This document shows positions 1 through 7,900 of a stretch of DNA of 12,476 nt, piece after piece. The DNA comes from an uncultured Bacilli bacterium (GTDB taxonomy: Bacteria > Bacillota_I > Bacilli_A > RF39 > UBA660). The translations under genes and the position numbers were made by a program. The stretch is taken from the NCBI GenBank assembly GCA_947632415.1, contig CANRPB010000032.1, positions 1 through 12,476 of the forward strand, read 5' to 3'. Each line of letters starts with the position of its first letter. The stretch's first letter is position 1. The notes beneath the pieces were generated by a model. That model did no database searches. It was not told the origin of the DNA and was given only the letters and a program-made list of their open reading frames with translations.

Positions 1-1
1 T

Positions 2-40
2 GGTGTCTCTCCAGCCTTCCGAATTGGTAATCCAGAATAA
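2..40 (+). CDS. C-terminal end of an unidentified gene (partial)
   Basis: The frame beginning at base 2 reads GVSPAFRIGNPE and then stops at TAA (38-40). A terminator hairpin follows a few bases later, as expected for the end of a real gene running in from the left. Only 12 residues are visible, so the product cannot be named. The frame starting at base 1 also stops in this stretch (TAA at 28-30), so the assignment rests on the protein-like composition and the placement of the terminator. The rest of the gene lies outside the window. Confidence 0.4.
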   Translation, partial: GVSPAFRIGNPE

Positions 41-45
41 ATAAT

Positions 46-81
46 AAAAAAATTATCCTATTAAAGTAGGATGATTTTTTT
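46..81 (+). terminator. Rho-independent terminator of the upstream gene
   Basis: An 11-bp stem (50-60 with 67-77, one G-U pair) has a 6-base loop and is followed by an uninterrupted T run. Flanking A and T runs could lengthen the stem. It lies just after the stop codon at 38-40 and separates that gene from the recombinase unit. Confidence 0.85.
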
Positions 82-148
82 AATGAAATTAATACATTTA
101 TTATTACTAAAATTATTATTTTATCCATAAATTTAAATGGAGGAATAT

Positions 149-250
149 ATGGATAAATACAAAATAAATTATATTTTTAATAAAGAAGATATCAATAATA
201 TTTTCATAAAAGTTCTAAATAAAGAACTAAAAAAATATATTAGGAGGTAA
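149..250 (+). CDS. 33-aa basic small protein coupled to the recombinase
   Basis: An ATG at 149 is preceded by a good ribosome binding site (GGAGGA, 139-144) and opens 33 codons ending in TAA at 248-250. The peptide begins MDKYKINYIF and ends in a Lys/Arg-rich stretch (KELKKYIRR). It is rich in Lys, Asn and Ile, has no membrane segment, and looks like one or two short amphipathic helices. Its last two codons are the AGG AGG that serve as the Shine-Dalgarno site of the recombinase, whose TTG start lies one base after this stop. Translation of the two is therefore probably coupled. Function is unknown. It could be a small regulatory or accessory protein of the recombinase, or a leader ORF whose role is to control recombinase translation. 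Confidence 0.6.
   Translation: MDKYKINYIFNKEDINNIFIKVLNKELKKYIRR
242..247 (+). promoter_or_regulatory. Ribosome binding site that decides the TTG start of the recombinase
   Basis: AGGAGG lies four bases before the TTG at 252, and it also forms the last two sense codons of the small upstream ORF. The next in-frame ATG in the recombinase is codon 23, which falls after the catalytic serine (Ser14). A start there would give an inactive protein, so TTG is the only reasonable start with a Shine-Dalgarno site. Confidence 0.8.
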
Positions 251-251
251 C

Positions 252-1784
252 TTGAATAATATATATAATGTTGGTCTTTATATAAGACTATCTCGTGAAG
301 ATGATGATAAAGTATTAATGAGTGAAAGCATTACAAATCAAAAAAGTCTACTACTTCAATACGTAAAAGAAAATAATCTAAAAGTCTATGATATTTATAT
401 TGATGATGGTTATTCTGGAACAAATTTTGAAAGACCCGACTTTAATAGACTACTAAAAGATATTGAACTTGGAAAAATAAACATGGTAATTACTAAAGAC
501 ATGTCAAGACTAGGAAGAGACTATATTGGAACCGGTAACTTAATAGAAAAATATTTTCCAGAACATAATGTTAGATATATTGCCGTAACAGATAATATAG
601 ACACCTTTTTAGATAATTCCAATAATGACATAGCACCATTTAAAGCCATAATGAACGATATGTACGCTAAAGACATATCAAAAAAAATAAAATCTAGTTT
701 AAAAGCCAAAATGAAAGAAGGCAAATGGGTAGGAGGAAGAACACCATTTGGATATGATCAAGATAAAAACAATAAAAATCACTTAGTAATAAACGAAGAA
801 CAAGCAAATATCGTAAGAAAAATCTTTAACATGTGTATGAATGGTCTATCATTTTATAAAATAGCCCAACAATTAACTAATGAAAAAATAAAAACACCAG
901 CCGAATATTATAACTTTGAATGGAAAAGTCACTACAAATTAAAATATGGAATTTGGCATTCTAAGACAATTAAAGATATTCTAACCAACAGAATCTATAT
1001 AGGTGATCTAGTACAAAACAAACGAAATAAAGTAAACTATAAAGTCAAAAAAATCATCAAAAATAGTACTAACGATTATATCATTGTCGAAAATACCCAT
1101 GAAGCAATTATTGATAAAAAATTATTCTATGAAGTACAAAAAAGAATACCCAAAAATAAAGGAAGAAACGAAAAAAAAGAAACCCATTTACTAGATGGAC
1201 TATTATACTGTGGTAACTGTGGACATCGAATATCAATCACATCAAGAAGAAAAAAAGATAATAGATGCTATACTATCTGTAATTACTATCGAACCTATAT
1301 GAAAGAACACTTATGTACAACACACTCCAATAATTACGATGAACTAGAAAAAATAATTATTAATTCAATAACTGAAATATGTTTAAATTATATTAACAAA
1401 GATAAAATAAAAAACAATATTTTATCTAATTTAGATCATAAAATTAACGATAAAAAAGAACTAGAAACACTTAATAATTATATTAAACAAATTAACAATA
1501 ATTTAGATGACCTTTATATTGATAGACTAAATAAAAAAATTACCGAAGAACAATTTCAAAGAATTAAACTAAAACTAGAAAATGAACTCTCCATAAAACA
1601 AAAAAAACAAAAAGAATTAAGAAATAATGTTAATGAAGAACTTAAAAACAAAAACATTGATGAATATATAGATATCTTTTTATCTATGAAAGAACCTAAT
1701 AGAGAATTAATAATAAATTTAATTGATAAAATTGAAATATTTGAAGATAAAACGATAAATATTAATGTTACCTTTAATACTTAG
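252..1784 (+). CDS. Large serine recombinase (TnpX/TndX type site-specific integrase)
   Basis: This 510-aa protein of the large serine recombinase family would catalyse integration or excision of a mobile element by double-strand cleavage and strand rotation. The N-terminal resolvase-type catalytic domain (about 5-150) shows YIRLSRED with nucleophile Ser14, then DDGYSGTNFERP (51-62) and DMSRLGRD (83-90), which supplies the active-site arginines. The Recombinase domain follows (about 165-300, beginning GGRTPFGY). Next is a zinc ribbon with Cys320, Cys323, Cys343 and Cys355, then a long Lys/Glu-rich coiled coil (about 395-470). The C-terminal segment (NIDEYIDIFL and after) resembles DUF4368 found in TnpX/TndX-like enzymes. 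The length is close to that of TndX (533 aa), so the gene looks intact. The start is a TTG, coupled to the 33-aa ORF upstream. Such enzymes usually sit at one end of their element, but no att site or other transfer gene could be recognised, so this may be a small element, the edge of a larger one, or a remnant with an intact recombinase. Confidence 0.95.
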   Translation: MNNIYNVGLYIRLSREDDDKVLMSESITNQKSLLLQYVKENNLKVYDIYIDDGYSGTNFERPDFNRLLKDIELGKINMVITKDMSRLGRDYIGTGNLIEKYFPEHNVRYIAVTDNIDTFLDNSNNDIAPFKAIMNDMYAKDISKKIKSSLKAKMKEGKWVGGRTPFGYDQDKNNKNHLVINEEQANIVRKIFNMCMNGLSFYKIAQQLTNEKIKTPAEYYNFEWKSHYKLKYGIWHSKTIKDILTNRIYIGDLVQNKRNKVNYKVKKIIKNSTNDYIIVENTHEAIIDKKLFYEVQKRIPKNKGRNEKKETHLLDGLLYCGNCGHRISITSRRKKDNRCYTICNYYRTYMKEHLCTTHSNNYDELEKIIINSITEICLNYINKDKIKNNILSNLDHKINDKKELETLNNYIKQINNNLDDLYIDRLNKKITEEQFQRIKLKLENELSIKQKKQKELRNNVNEELKNKNIDEYIDIFLSMKEPNRELIINLIDKIEIFEDKTININVTFNT

Positions 1785-1801
1785 AATTTTTTGTAATTAA
1801 G

Positions 1802-1830
1802 TTGCACACTAATCTGCGGTATGTTATAAT
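1802..1830 (+). promoter_or_regulatory. Promoter of the Fic gene
   Basis: TTGCAC (1802-1807) and a perfect TATAAT (1825-1830) are separated by exactly 17 bases. Transcription would start near 1837, about 20 bases before the ATG at 1858. The promoter gives the Fic gene expression independent of the recombinase. Confidence 0.85.
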
Positions 1831-1857
1831 AATCACATAAATAAAGGAGGATATTTT

Positions 1858-2592
1858 ATGGATGCAACAACTATAAAGAAGGCATTACTAAAACAAAAAA
1901 AATTAAATTTACCAGGTAATTTATATTATAAGACGCAAATAGACTTTTCATACAATACAAATCATATGGAAGGTTCAACAATAACTCCCGATGAAACAAG
2001 AAGTATTTATGACACAGGAACAATCCTTACTGACCATAATAAAGTTATAGTTGTTCGTGATATAACAGAAACTCAAAATCACTTTACTTTATTTAAATAT
2101 ATGCTAGATACTATTGAAAAACCATTAACTGAAGATATGATTAAACATTTTCATTTTCTACTTAAAAATGGAACTATCAGTGAAGGAGACACTATTGCGA
2201 TTGGTGAATATAAAAAATTAGTTAATTATGTAGGAAATATTAAAACATCAAATCCAAAAAATGTATCAAGAGACATGAAAGAATTATTAACTTGGTACGA
2301 TAAAATATCAAATAAAACAATAGAAGATATAATCGAATTTCATGTGAGATTTGAAAAAATTCATCCTTTTCAAGACGGAAATGGACGAGTTGGTAGAATG
2401 ATCATGTTTAGAGAATGCTTATATAATAACATAATACCATTTTATATAGAAGACAGAAATAAAGATTTCTATATCAGAGGAATAAAAGAATATCAAACCA
2501 ATAACGAAAAAGGATATTTGCTTAATACATGTTTAAACAGTCAAGATAATTATGAAAAATTAGCTAAATACTTCTTAGAAAACGAAGAATAA
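1858..2592 (+). CDS. Fic domain protein (AMPylation-type nucleotidyltransferase), self-inhibited class
   Basis: This 244-aa protein carries the Fic core motif HPFQDGNGRVGR (169-180), matching HxFx(D/E)GNGRxxR with catalytic His169. Fic enzymes usually transfer AMP from ATP to a hydroxyl side chain of a target protein. Other family members move different phosphate-containing groups, so the exact reaction is not proven here. The segment GEYKKLVNYVGN (116-127) fits the substrate-positioning flap. Near the N-terminus, TNHMEG (34-39) matches the inhibitory helix motif (S/T)xxxE(G/N), whose Glu38 would block productive ATP binding. This is the class II (intramolecular) arrangement and needs no separate antitoxin. 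There is no signal peptide or membrane segment, so it is expected in the cytosol. The start has AAGGAGG (1844-1850) seven bases upstream and its own promoter. It may be cargo of the recombinase element, or a chromosomal gene beside it. The target is unknown. Confidence 0.93.
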   Translation: MDATTIKKALLKQKKLNLPGNLYYKTQIDFSYNTNHMEGSTITPDETRSIYDTGTILTDHNKVIVVRDITETQNHFTLFKYMLDTIEKPLTEDMIKHFHFLLKNGTISEGDTIAIGEYKKLVNYVGNIKTSNPKNVSRDMKELLTWYDKISNKTIEDIIEFHVRFEKIHPFQDGNGRVGRMIMFRECLYNNIIPFYIEDRNKDFYIRGIKEYQTNNEKGYLLNTCLNSQDNYEKLAKYFLENEE

Positions 2593-2617
2593 AAATCTAT
2601 CAAAAAAGGATAATCAC

Positions 2618-2763
2618 ATGTATGCCCAATTCATACACACACAATAAATAGACACATCTATACACATACTTATACACCACAATATACTTGTAGTGAAGAA
2701 GAACAAGTTGTAAATAATGATTGTGGATCATGTTGTGGATTAGCAAATAATCAAATGATGTAA
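2618..2763 (+). pseudogene. Small His/Tyr- and Cys-rich ORF, apparently frameshifted in a CA repeat
   Basis: An ATG at 2618 has a ribosome-binding-like AAAGGA (2605-2610) seven bases upstream, but the frame stops after nine codons (MYAQFIHTQ). A different frame over the next stretch is open to TAA at 2761-2763 and looks coding: it contains HIYTHTYTPQYTC, then an acidic stretch (SEEEQ), then DCGSCCG. Removing one CA unit from the ACACACACA run around 2633-2641 joins the two frames into a continuous 47-codon ORF. The simplest reading is a small gene interrupted by a two-base slip, either a real mutation or a sequencing or assembly error. The Cys and His residues could bind a metal, but no family is recognised. 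It could also be non-coding sequence with a chance open frame. Confidence 0.35.
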
Positions 2764-2777
2764 AGATTTAAAAGGTT

Positions 2778-2810
2778 CTGGTGAAAATAAATTTTCTTCA
2801 GTTCTTTTTT
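2778..2810 (+). terminator. Probable rho-independent terminator after the Fic region
   Basis: The inverted repeat 2778-2787 with 2792-2801 pairs over ten positions with one G-U pair and one mismatch. It has a 4-base loop, and a six-T run follows at 2805-2810. The stem is weaker than those of the other terminators here. It lies directly upstream of the promoter of the next gene, which fits a transcription unit boundary. Confidence 0.5.
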
Positions 2811-2811
2811 A

Positions 2812-2840
2812 TTGCCAAAAAAAGCAAAAGGTGCTATTAT
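2812..2840 (+). promoter_or_regulatory. Promoter of the TPR protein gene
   Basis: TTGCCA (2812-2817) and TATTAT (2835-2840) are 17 bases apart. Transcription would begin near 2847, so upstream in-frame GTG 2831 cannot be the translation start, and the ATG at 2870 is favoured. Confidence 0.75.
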
Positions 2841-2869
2841 ATTGGCGTTTAGAAGTGATGGAGGATAAA

Positions 2870-3763
2870 ATGATAGAAGATATTAACTCAGTTGATAATA
2901 CAAGTATCAGTAAATTAGAAACAAATAACGACCTAAAAAAATATATAATTAGTAAAAAAGACATTTTAATAAAAAGAGGCATTATTATATTAGAACCTAT
3001 GACAAAAACAGAAAGAAAAAAATTGTATGAAGTCATTGATAATATACCTGATATTGTTCAATTCAGTATTGGTGATGGTACAAAAAAAAGAATCGTTTTA
3101 CGATATAAGCCCCAAACTAGCGAACGTCTAGATTTAAAAAAGATAACACTTTTAGGTATAGAAGCCTATAAAAACGGCAATTATGAAGAATGTATAAGTC
3201 AATATAGAAAGCTACTAGAGATTGGTAATCCACCAGCACCCGTTTATTCAAGACTAGGCTTATCCTATTTAAAAATCGGTAAAAAAATAACCGCAATTGA
3301 CTATTTAGAAATTGCCACTGACTTAAGTAGAAAAGGAGATAAAAAATTCGACTTTAGTGATCTAATTCTTCATTTAAAAAACCAAATTTCAAGTCTAGAT
3401 AAAAAGACCTACGTAAAAATGTTGACAGACGATTTTAATGATACTAATAATAACTACGGAATTGATAACATCGATAATATAAAACTTTTATTAAATTCTG
3501 GTTGTCGCTTTGATGATGTTTGTCTTAAATTCAATTTAACAGAAGAACAAAAAAGCATTTTACTTTTAATACTTGCTAGAGACTCTTATAGCGCCTGTTT
3601 TTATGAACTTGGCGATAAATACATGAAGATAGTTGAAAAAATGAAGAATAAGACTTCTGCTGTTAAAGAACTATTTTTGGAAATTAGAAAAAATAGACTA
3701 TTTTATAAAAATAGAGACATTGACACTAAAAAATTAATTTTAGTACCAAATATAAAAAGATAG
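2870..3763 (+). CDS. TPR-repeat protein of unknown function
   Basis: The protein is 297 aa, counted from ATG 2870. That start has GGAGG (2860-2864) five bases upstream. In-frame GTG 2831 precedes the predicted transcription start, and ATG 2858 has no ribosome binding site. The charged N-terminal part (about 1-90) has no recognised domain. Two tetratricopeptide-like repeats follow at about 96-119 (GIEAYKNGNYEECISQYRKL) and 122-152 (VYSRLGLSYLKIGKK and after), with the usual spacing of small and aromatic residues. The rest is helical and Lys-rich. There is no signal peptide or membrane segment. TPR repeats mediate protein-protein contacts, so a scaffold or regulator role in the cytosol is possible, but the partner is unknown. 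The gene has its own promoter and terminator and is therefore a single-gene unit between the accessory left side and the PFOR unit. Confidence 0.8.
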   Translation: MIEDINSVDNTSISKLETNNDLKKYIISKKDILIKRGIIILEPMTKTERKKLYEVIDNIPDIVQFSIGDGTKKRIVLRYKPQTSERLDLKKITLLGIEAYKNGNYEECISQYRKLLEIGNPPAPVYSRLGLSYLKIGKKITAIDYLEIATDLSRKGDKKFDFSDLILHLKNQISSLDKKTYVKMLTDDFNDTNNNYGIDNIDNIKLLLNSGCRFDDVCLKFNLTEEQKSILLLILARDSYSACFYELGDKYMKIVEKMKNKTSAVKELFLEIRKNRLFYKNRDIDTKKLILVPNIKR

Positions 3764-3792
3764 AAAGTTCAAAGATTATTTTTGAACTTTTT
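3764..3792 (+). terminator. Rho-independent terminator of the TPR gene
   Basis: A perfect 10-bp stem, AAAGTTCAAA (3764-3773) with TTTGAACTTT (3781-3790), has a 7-base loop and merges into a T run. It begins at the base after the TAG stop. Confidence 0.9.
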
Positions 3793-3793
3793 C

Positions 3794-3802
3794 TGATATA
3801 AT
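3794..3802 (+). promoter_or_regulatory. Extended -10 promoter of the 361-aa gene and PFOR unit
   Basis: TGATATAAT (3794-3802) is an extended -10 element: TG, one base, then a perfect TATAAT. It lies 26 bases before the ATG at 3829. No good -35 is present; the correct spacing would place it in the loop of the preceding terminator. The extended TG probably compensates. Confidence 0.65.
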
Positions 3803-3828
3803 AGAATGTAGAGAGTTAGGGGTGAACT

Positions 3829-4914
3829 ATGCATAATGACATATTGGATATTTTTTATAATCATGTAATAAAAGAAGCCCAAACAGGTAGGGTAAACTGT
3901 CTTAGTTATTTTAATATTCTTTTTAATACCGAAATTCAAGGTGAAGTTATAACTACTGCTAATTATCGTGATGATTTATATGTACCAACTTTAATTATAA
4001 GAAATAAGGCTTTATTCGATGAATACCTAGTTTACTATGTTAAATGTGCTTTAGAATTTTACGATGACAATAATTTTGATGAAGATATCCTAGATAATAA
4101 GGTTTATGATGAAATTGATAAGATATGTAAAGAAAAAGTTATTTTGACCCTGTTGTGGAGTAACGCTACTAGTGATGACTTCCGTGATCCTATTTCTTTT
4201 TTGCAAAGAAGAATTGCTTTTATAAAAAATACTCAAGAAAATATAGAAGATATTGGTTATTGTGATATCTTAAGTAGTAATATAAGTATTCAAATAAAAA
4301 AGGATAAAATATTTAATGAAACACCCTTTTTACTTAATGTATCTTTAACAAATGGTGATTATAAATATGAATTACCACAAGTAAAATTTGGTCTTTGTGA
4401 TAATAAACTTTATATTTATGCTATTCAGAATAAAGGTATGGAAATGAATTCTTATACAAAAAAAATGAAAAGACTTTTATATAAATTAGATGAGAACTTT
4501 GACAGAACTCAAGATAATTATGAACTATATGGTGAAGGGAACTTGGCTGATATTACTAAAAGTTTTCTACTTGTTGCTAATATTGCGGTTTTTTATCTTA
4601 AGAGATACAATATAGATGAGATTGTTATTCCTTCAATTTTAATTGAAAGATGGAATGCTAAGGTTATAGCAAGTAACTTAAGGTTAAAGTTCGATGAACA
4701 AAAACAAAATGAAATTCAAAATAATATTACGCAAAAATTGATTAGAACTTTTTTAAGACTTAAATATCATCATGAAACTTTAGAGATAACAAGTTATCCA
4801 ATGGAGTTTGATAATTGTCTTCATTTAAGTTTGCACGAAGGAATTATTTGTAATGATCATATACTTGAAAAAACAGCTTTGTTGGCTCAGCCTATAAAGC
4901 AACATAAAAAATAA
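3829..4914 (+). CDS. Conserved-looking cytosolic protein of unknown function, co-transcribed with PFOR
   Basis: I do not recognise this 361-aa protein. The start ATG has AGGGGTG (3818-3824) four bases upstream and a promoter just before it. The protein is acidic in its first third (YDDNNFDEDILDN at 78-90) and has no signal peptide or membrane segment. Alternating hydrophobic and polar residues at about 150-200, including KLYIYAIQNK (193-202), suggest beta strands. The C-terminal third has helical stretches (SFLLVANIAVFYLKRY, 245-260) and ends in a basic tail. It has scattered cysteines but no CxxC pair, so an iron-sulfur role is not indicated. The stop codon overlaps the PFOR ribosome binding site and only 11 bases separate the genes with no terminator, so the two are probably translated from one message. 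A role linked to pyruvate metabolism is only an inference from that linkage. Confidence 0.8.
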   Translation: MHNDILDIFYNHVIKEAQTGRVNCLSYFNILFNTEIQGEVITTANYRDDLYVPTLIIRNKALFDEYLVYYVKCALEFYDDNNFDEDILDNKVYDEIDKICKEKVILTLLWSNATSDDFRDPISFLQRRIAFIKNTQENIEDIGYCDILSSNISIQIKKDKIFNETPFLLNVSLTNGDYKYELPQVKFGLCDNKLYIYAIQNKGMEMNSYTKKMKRLLYKLDENFDRTQDNYELYGEGNLADITKSFLLVANIAVFYLKRYNIDEIVIPSILIERWNAKVIASNLRLKFDEQKQNEIQNNITQKLIRTFLRLKYHHETLEITSYPMEFDNCLHLSLHEGIICNDHILEKTALLAQPIKQHKK

Positions 4915-4925
4915 GGAGGAAATAT

Positions 4926-7900
4926 ATGAAGAAAATTGTAACAGTTGATGGAAATGAGGCTTGTAGTAGATCTGCTTATATGTTTACAGAATTAGCCGGT
5001 ATTTATCCAATAACACCATCAAGTCCCATGGCTGAACATATTGATGAATGGAGTAGTCAAAATTTAACTAATATTTTTAATGATAAAATAAAAATAGTTG
5101 AGATGCAAAGTGAAGCTGGAGCGGCTGGTTTCGTTCATGGTTCCTTGCAGGCTGGATGTTTGACAACGACATTCACCGCTAGCCAAGGATTATTACTCAT
5201 GATTCCTAACATGTATAAGATAGCCGGTGAAATGTTACCATGCGTTATTCATGTTGCAGCCCGAAGTCTTGCTACCCATGCTCTGTCAATTTTTGGTGAT
5301 CACCAGGACGTATATGCTACTAGAGGCACGGGCTTTGCTATACTGGCTTCTTCCAGTGTTCAGGATGCTTCTTATTTAGGCGCTTTAGCACATTTAATCG
5401 CTATATCATCTAGTATGCCCTTTTTACACTTTTTTGATGGCTTTAGAACTAGTCATGAAATAAATAAAATAGAAGTATTAGATAGTGAAGATTATAAGGA
5501 CATGATCGATTATAATGCTTTAAATAATTTTAAGAATAGGGCTCTAAATCCTTATAACCCTAACACTAGAGGAACAGCCCAAAATGACGACATCTATTTT
5601 CAAGTTACAGAGGCTAGAAATAAATTTTATGATTCATTACCTGATAAAGTTTATGAATATATGGAATTATTAAATAAGAAGGCTGGTACTTGTTATAAAC
5701 CATTTAATTACTATGGTAGTAATACGGCTAGTAAAGTTATTATTGCGATGGGTTCTGTTTGTGAAACAATTAAGGAAACCATTGATGTTTTAGGAGATGT
5801 TGGCTTAATAGAAGTCCATTTATTTAGACCATTCAGTGTTAAGTATTTGCTTAGTGTTTTACCCAAGACAGTTTCAAGAATTGCTGTATTAGATAGGGCT
5901 AAAGAACCTGGTTCAAATGGTGAACCTTTATACTTAGACGTTGTGGCTGCCTTAAAAAATCGCGATTTGACTATTGTCGGTGGTAGATATGGCTTATCGA
6001 GTCGTAATACGACACCACGTGATATAAAGGCTATATATGATATGCTTGATAATCCAAAAGAAGATTTTACTGTTGGGATTGTTGATGATGTTACCCATAA
6101 AAGTTTAGATGTTGACACTGATTTTAGAATTGAGAATGCTAAAGAATTCTTAATTTATGGTTATGGTTCCGATGGTATGGTTGGTGCCTCTAAATCAATT
6201 ATGAAAATAGTTGGTGATAATAGTGATGAGTTTGTACAAGGTTATTTTCAATATGACTCTAAGAAGTCCGGTGGTGTAACTATAAGTAATTTGCGCTTTA
6301 GCCATGATAAAATTAGATCAACTTATTACGTTGAGAATCCTAGTTTAGTTGTAGTAACTAAAGAGTCATATTTAAATGAGTTTGATTGTTTGAGTAATAT
6401 TAAGAAAAATGGTATTTTTATCTTGAATACAATCAAGACTGAGCAAGAATTAAACGATACCATGCCTGATGATGTAAAGAAAATAATTAAAGATAAAAAT
6501 ATCAAATTTTATTTTATTAATGCTTATTATTTAGCAAGAATTCTAGGCCTAGGAAATAAAATTAATACGATAATAGAAAGTGTTATTTTTTCACTAGCTG
6601 ATTTGATTGATTATAATTCAGCCAAAGAAGAAATGAAGAAAAGTATTAAAAAAAGATATTTTAAAAAAGGTGAGGAAGTTGTAAATTCTAACTGTATGGC
6701 CATCGATGAAGCATTGAATTATTTGAAAGTTTTTAATGTAAATGATGATTTTAATAATTGCTTAGATCTAAATTATCATGATATCTATGAGGCTATGAAG
6801 ATGCGTATGGGTTATAACTTGAAAGTTTCCGATTTTATGAGTACGTGCCAAGGAACTTATGATGGTGGTACGAGTAAAAACAAAAGAGGAAAAATTAGTG
6901 ATATTGTCCCCTTTTGGATAAATAAAAATTGTATTCAGTGTAATATGTGCTCCTTCGTTTGTCCACATGGTGTTATTAGACCGTATTTATTATCAAAAGA
7001 AGAGTATGATAAGGCACCTTTATATGTCAAAGAAAGATGTGTTTTAGATATTACTAAGAATGGTTATTTTATCATTGGTATATCAGTTAGAGATTGTACT
7101 GGTTGTGGTTTGTGTATTAAGTCATGTCCTGGTAAGGCTAGTATTAAGGCTTTAGAAGGAGGAAAATTTGAGTCCTATGTGATGGAACAAAAGGTATTTG
7201 ATTATTTAGAGGAAAATGTAAAAGACAAATGTAATAATCAAAGTTTAAGGTCAATTCAATTTAATAAACCTAAGTTTGCCTTTCATGGTGCTTGTGCTGG
7301 TTGTGGTGAAGTTGCCTATATTAAATTGCTCACACAAATGTTTGGTGATAGTTTGATAATTGCTAATGCAACAGGTTGTTCGTCGATATATGGTGGATCT
7401 CTACCTTCGCTTCCTTATACGATTCCTTGGGCAAATTCCTTATTTGAGGATAATGCAGAGTTTGGTTATGGTATCCTAAGCGCTACGAATTTCCAAAGAA
7501 GTAGAATAAAAAATATTATGGAGAATCATATGGACAATGCTAATAGAGATTTATTTGATATTTGGCTTCAAAATTATGATGATTATGAAAAAACAAAATA
7601 TGTTTATGACAATTTAGATTATGATACTTGTCCTAAAGAGTTAGTCGAATTAAAGGATTATATAACTAAGAGAGTTATATACGCTATTGGTGGTGATGGC
7701 TGGGCTTATGATATTGGCTATGGTGGAATTGATCACGTTTTGTCTACTACCGATGATATTAATATATTAGTACTAGATACACAAATATATTCTAATACTG
7801 GTGGTCAGTCTTCTAAGTCAAGTCCCATTGGTTCGATTGCTTCTTTCACTACAACTGGTAAAGGTACGGCTAAAAAAGATTTAGCCAGAATGGCCCTTGC

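Noticed and set aside
23..34. Twelve-base direct repeat ATTGGTAATCCA at 23-34 and 3221-3232, considered as attL/attR of the recombinase element
   Set aside because: The second copy lies inside the intact TPR gene, and both copies encode the same Ile-Gly-Asn-Pro codons in separate coding frames. An insertion end there would have broken the TPR gene. Chance codon similarity is more likely.
1796..1813. Imperfect palindrome with ATTA/TAAT ends and a TGCA centre over the Fic -35, as a possible operator
   Set aside because: Only six of nine positions pair, the middle three on each side do not match, and no second copy was seen.
1827..2620. Shared ten-base string ATAATCACAT near 1828 and 2609 on both sides of the Fic gene, as repeats flanking a cassette
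   Set aside because: It is short and A+T-rich, and is within chance expectation for this DNA. The matches end at once on both sides.
2831..2869. Upstream GTG (2831) as start of the TPR protein
   Set aside because: It lies on the predicted -10 element and before the transcription start, and has no ribosome binding site. ATG 2870 has GGAGG at the right distance.
5711..6118. Open frame of 135 codons on the minus strand inside the PFOR gene
   Set aside because: It is fully contained in a strongly conserved gene, its protein has no recognisable motif, and it shadows the PFOR codons.
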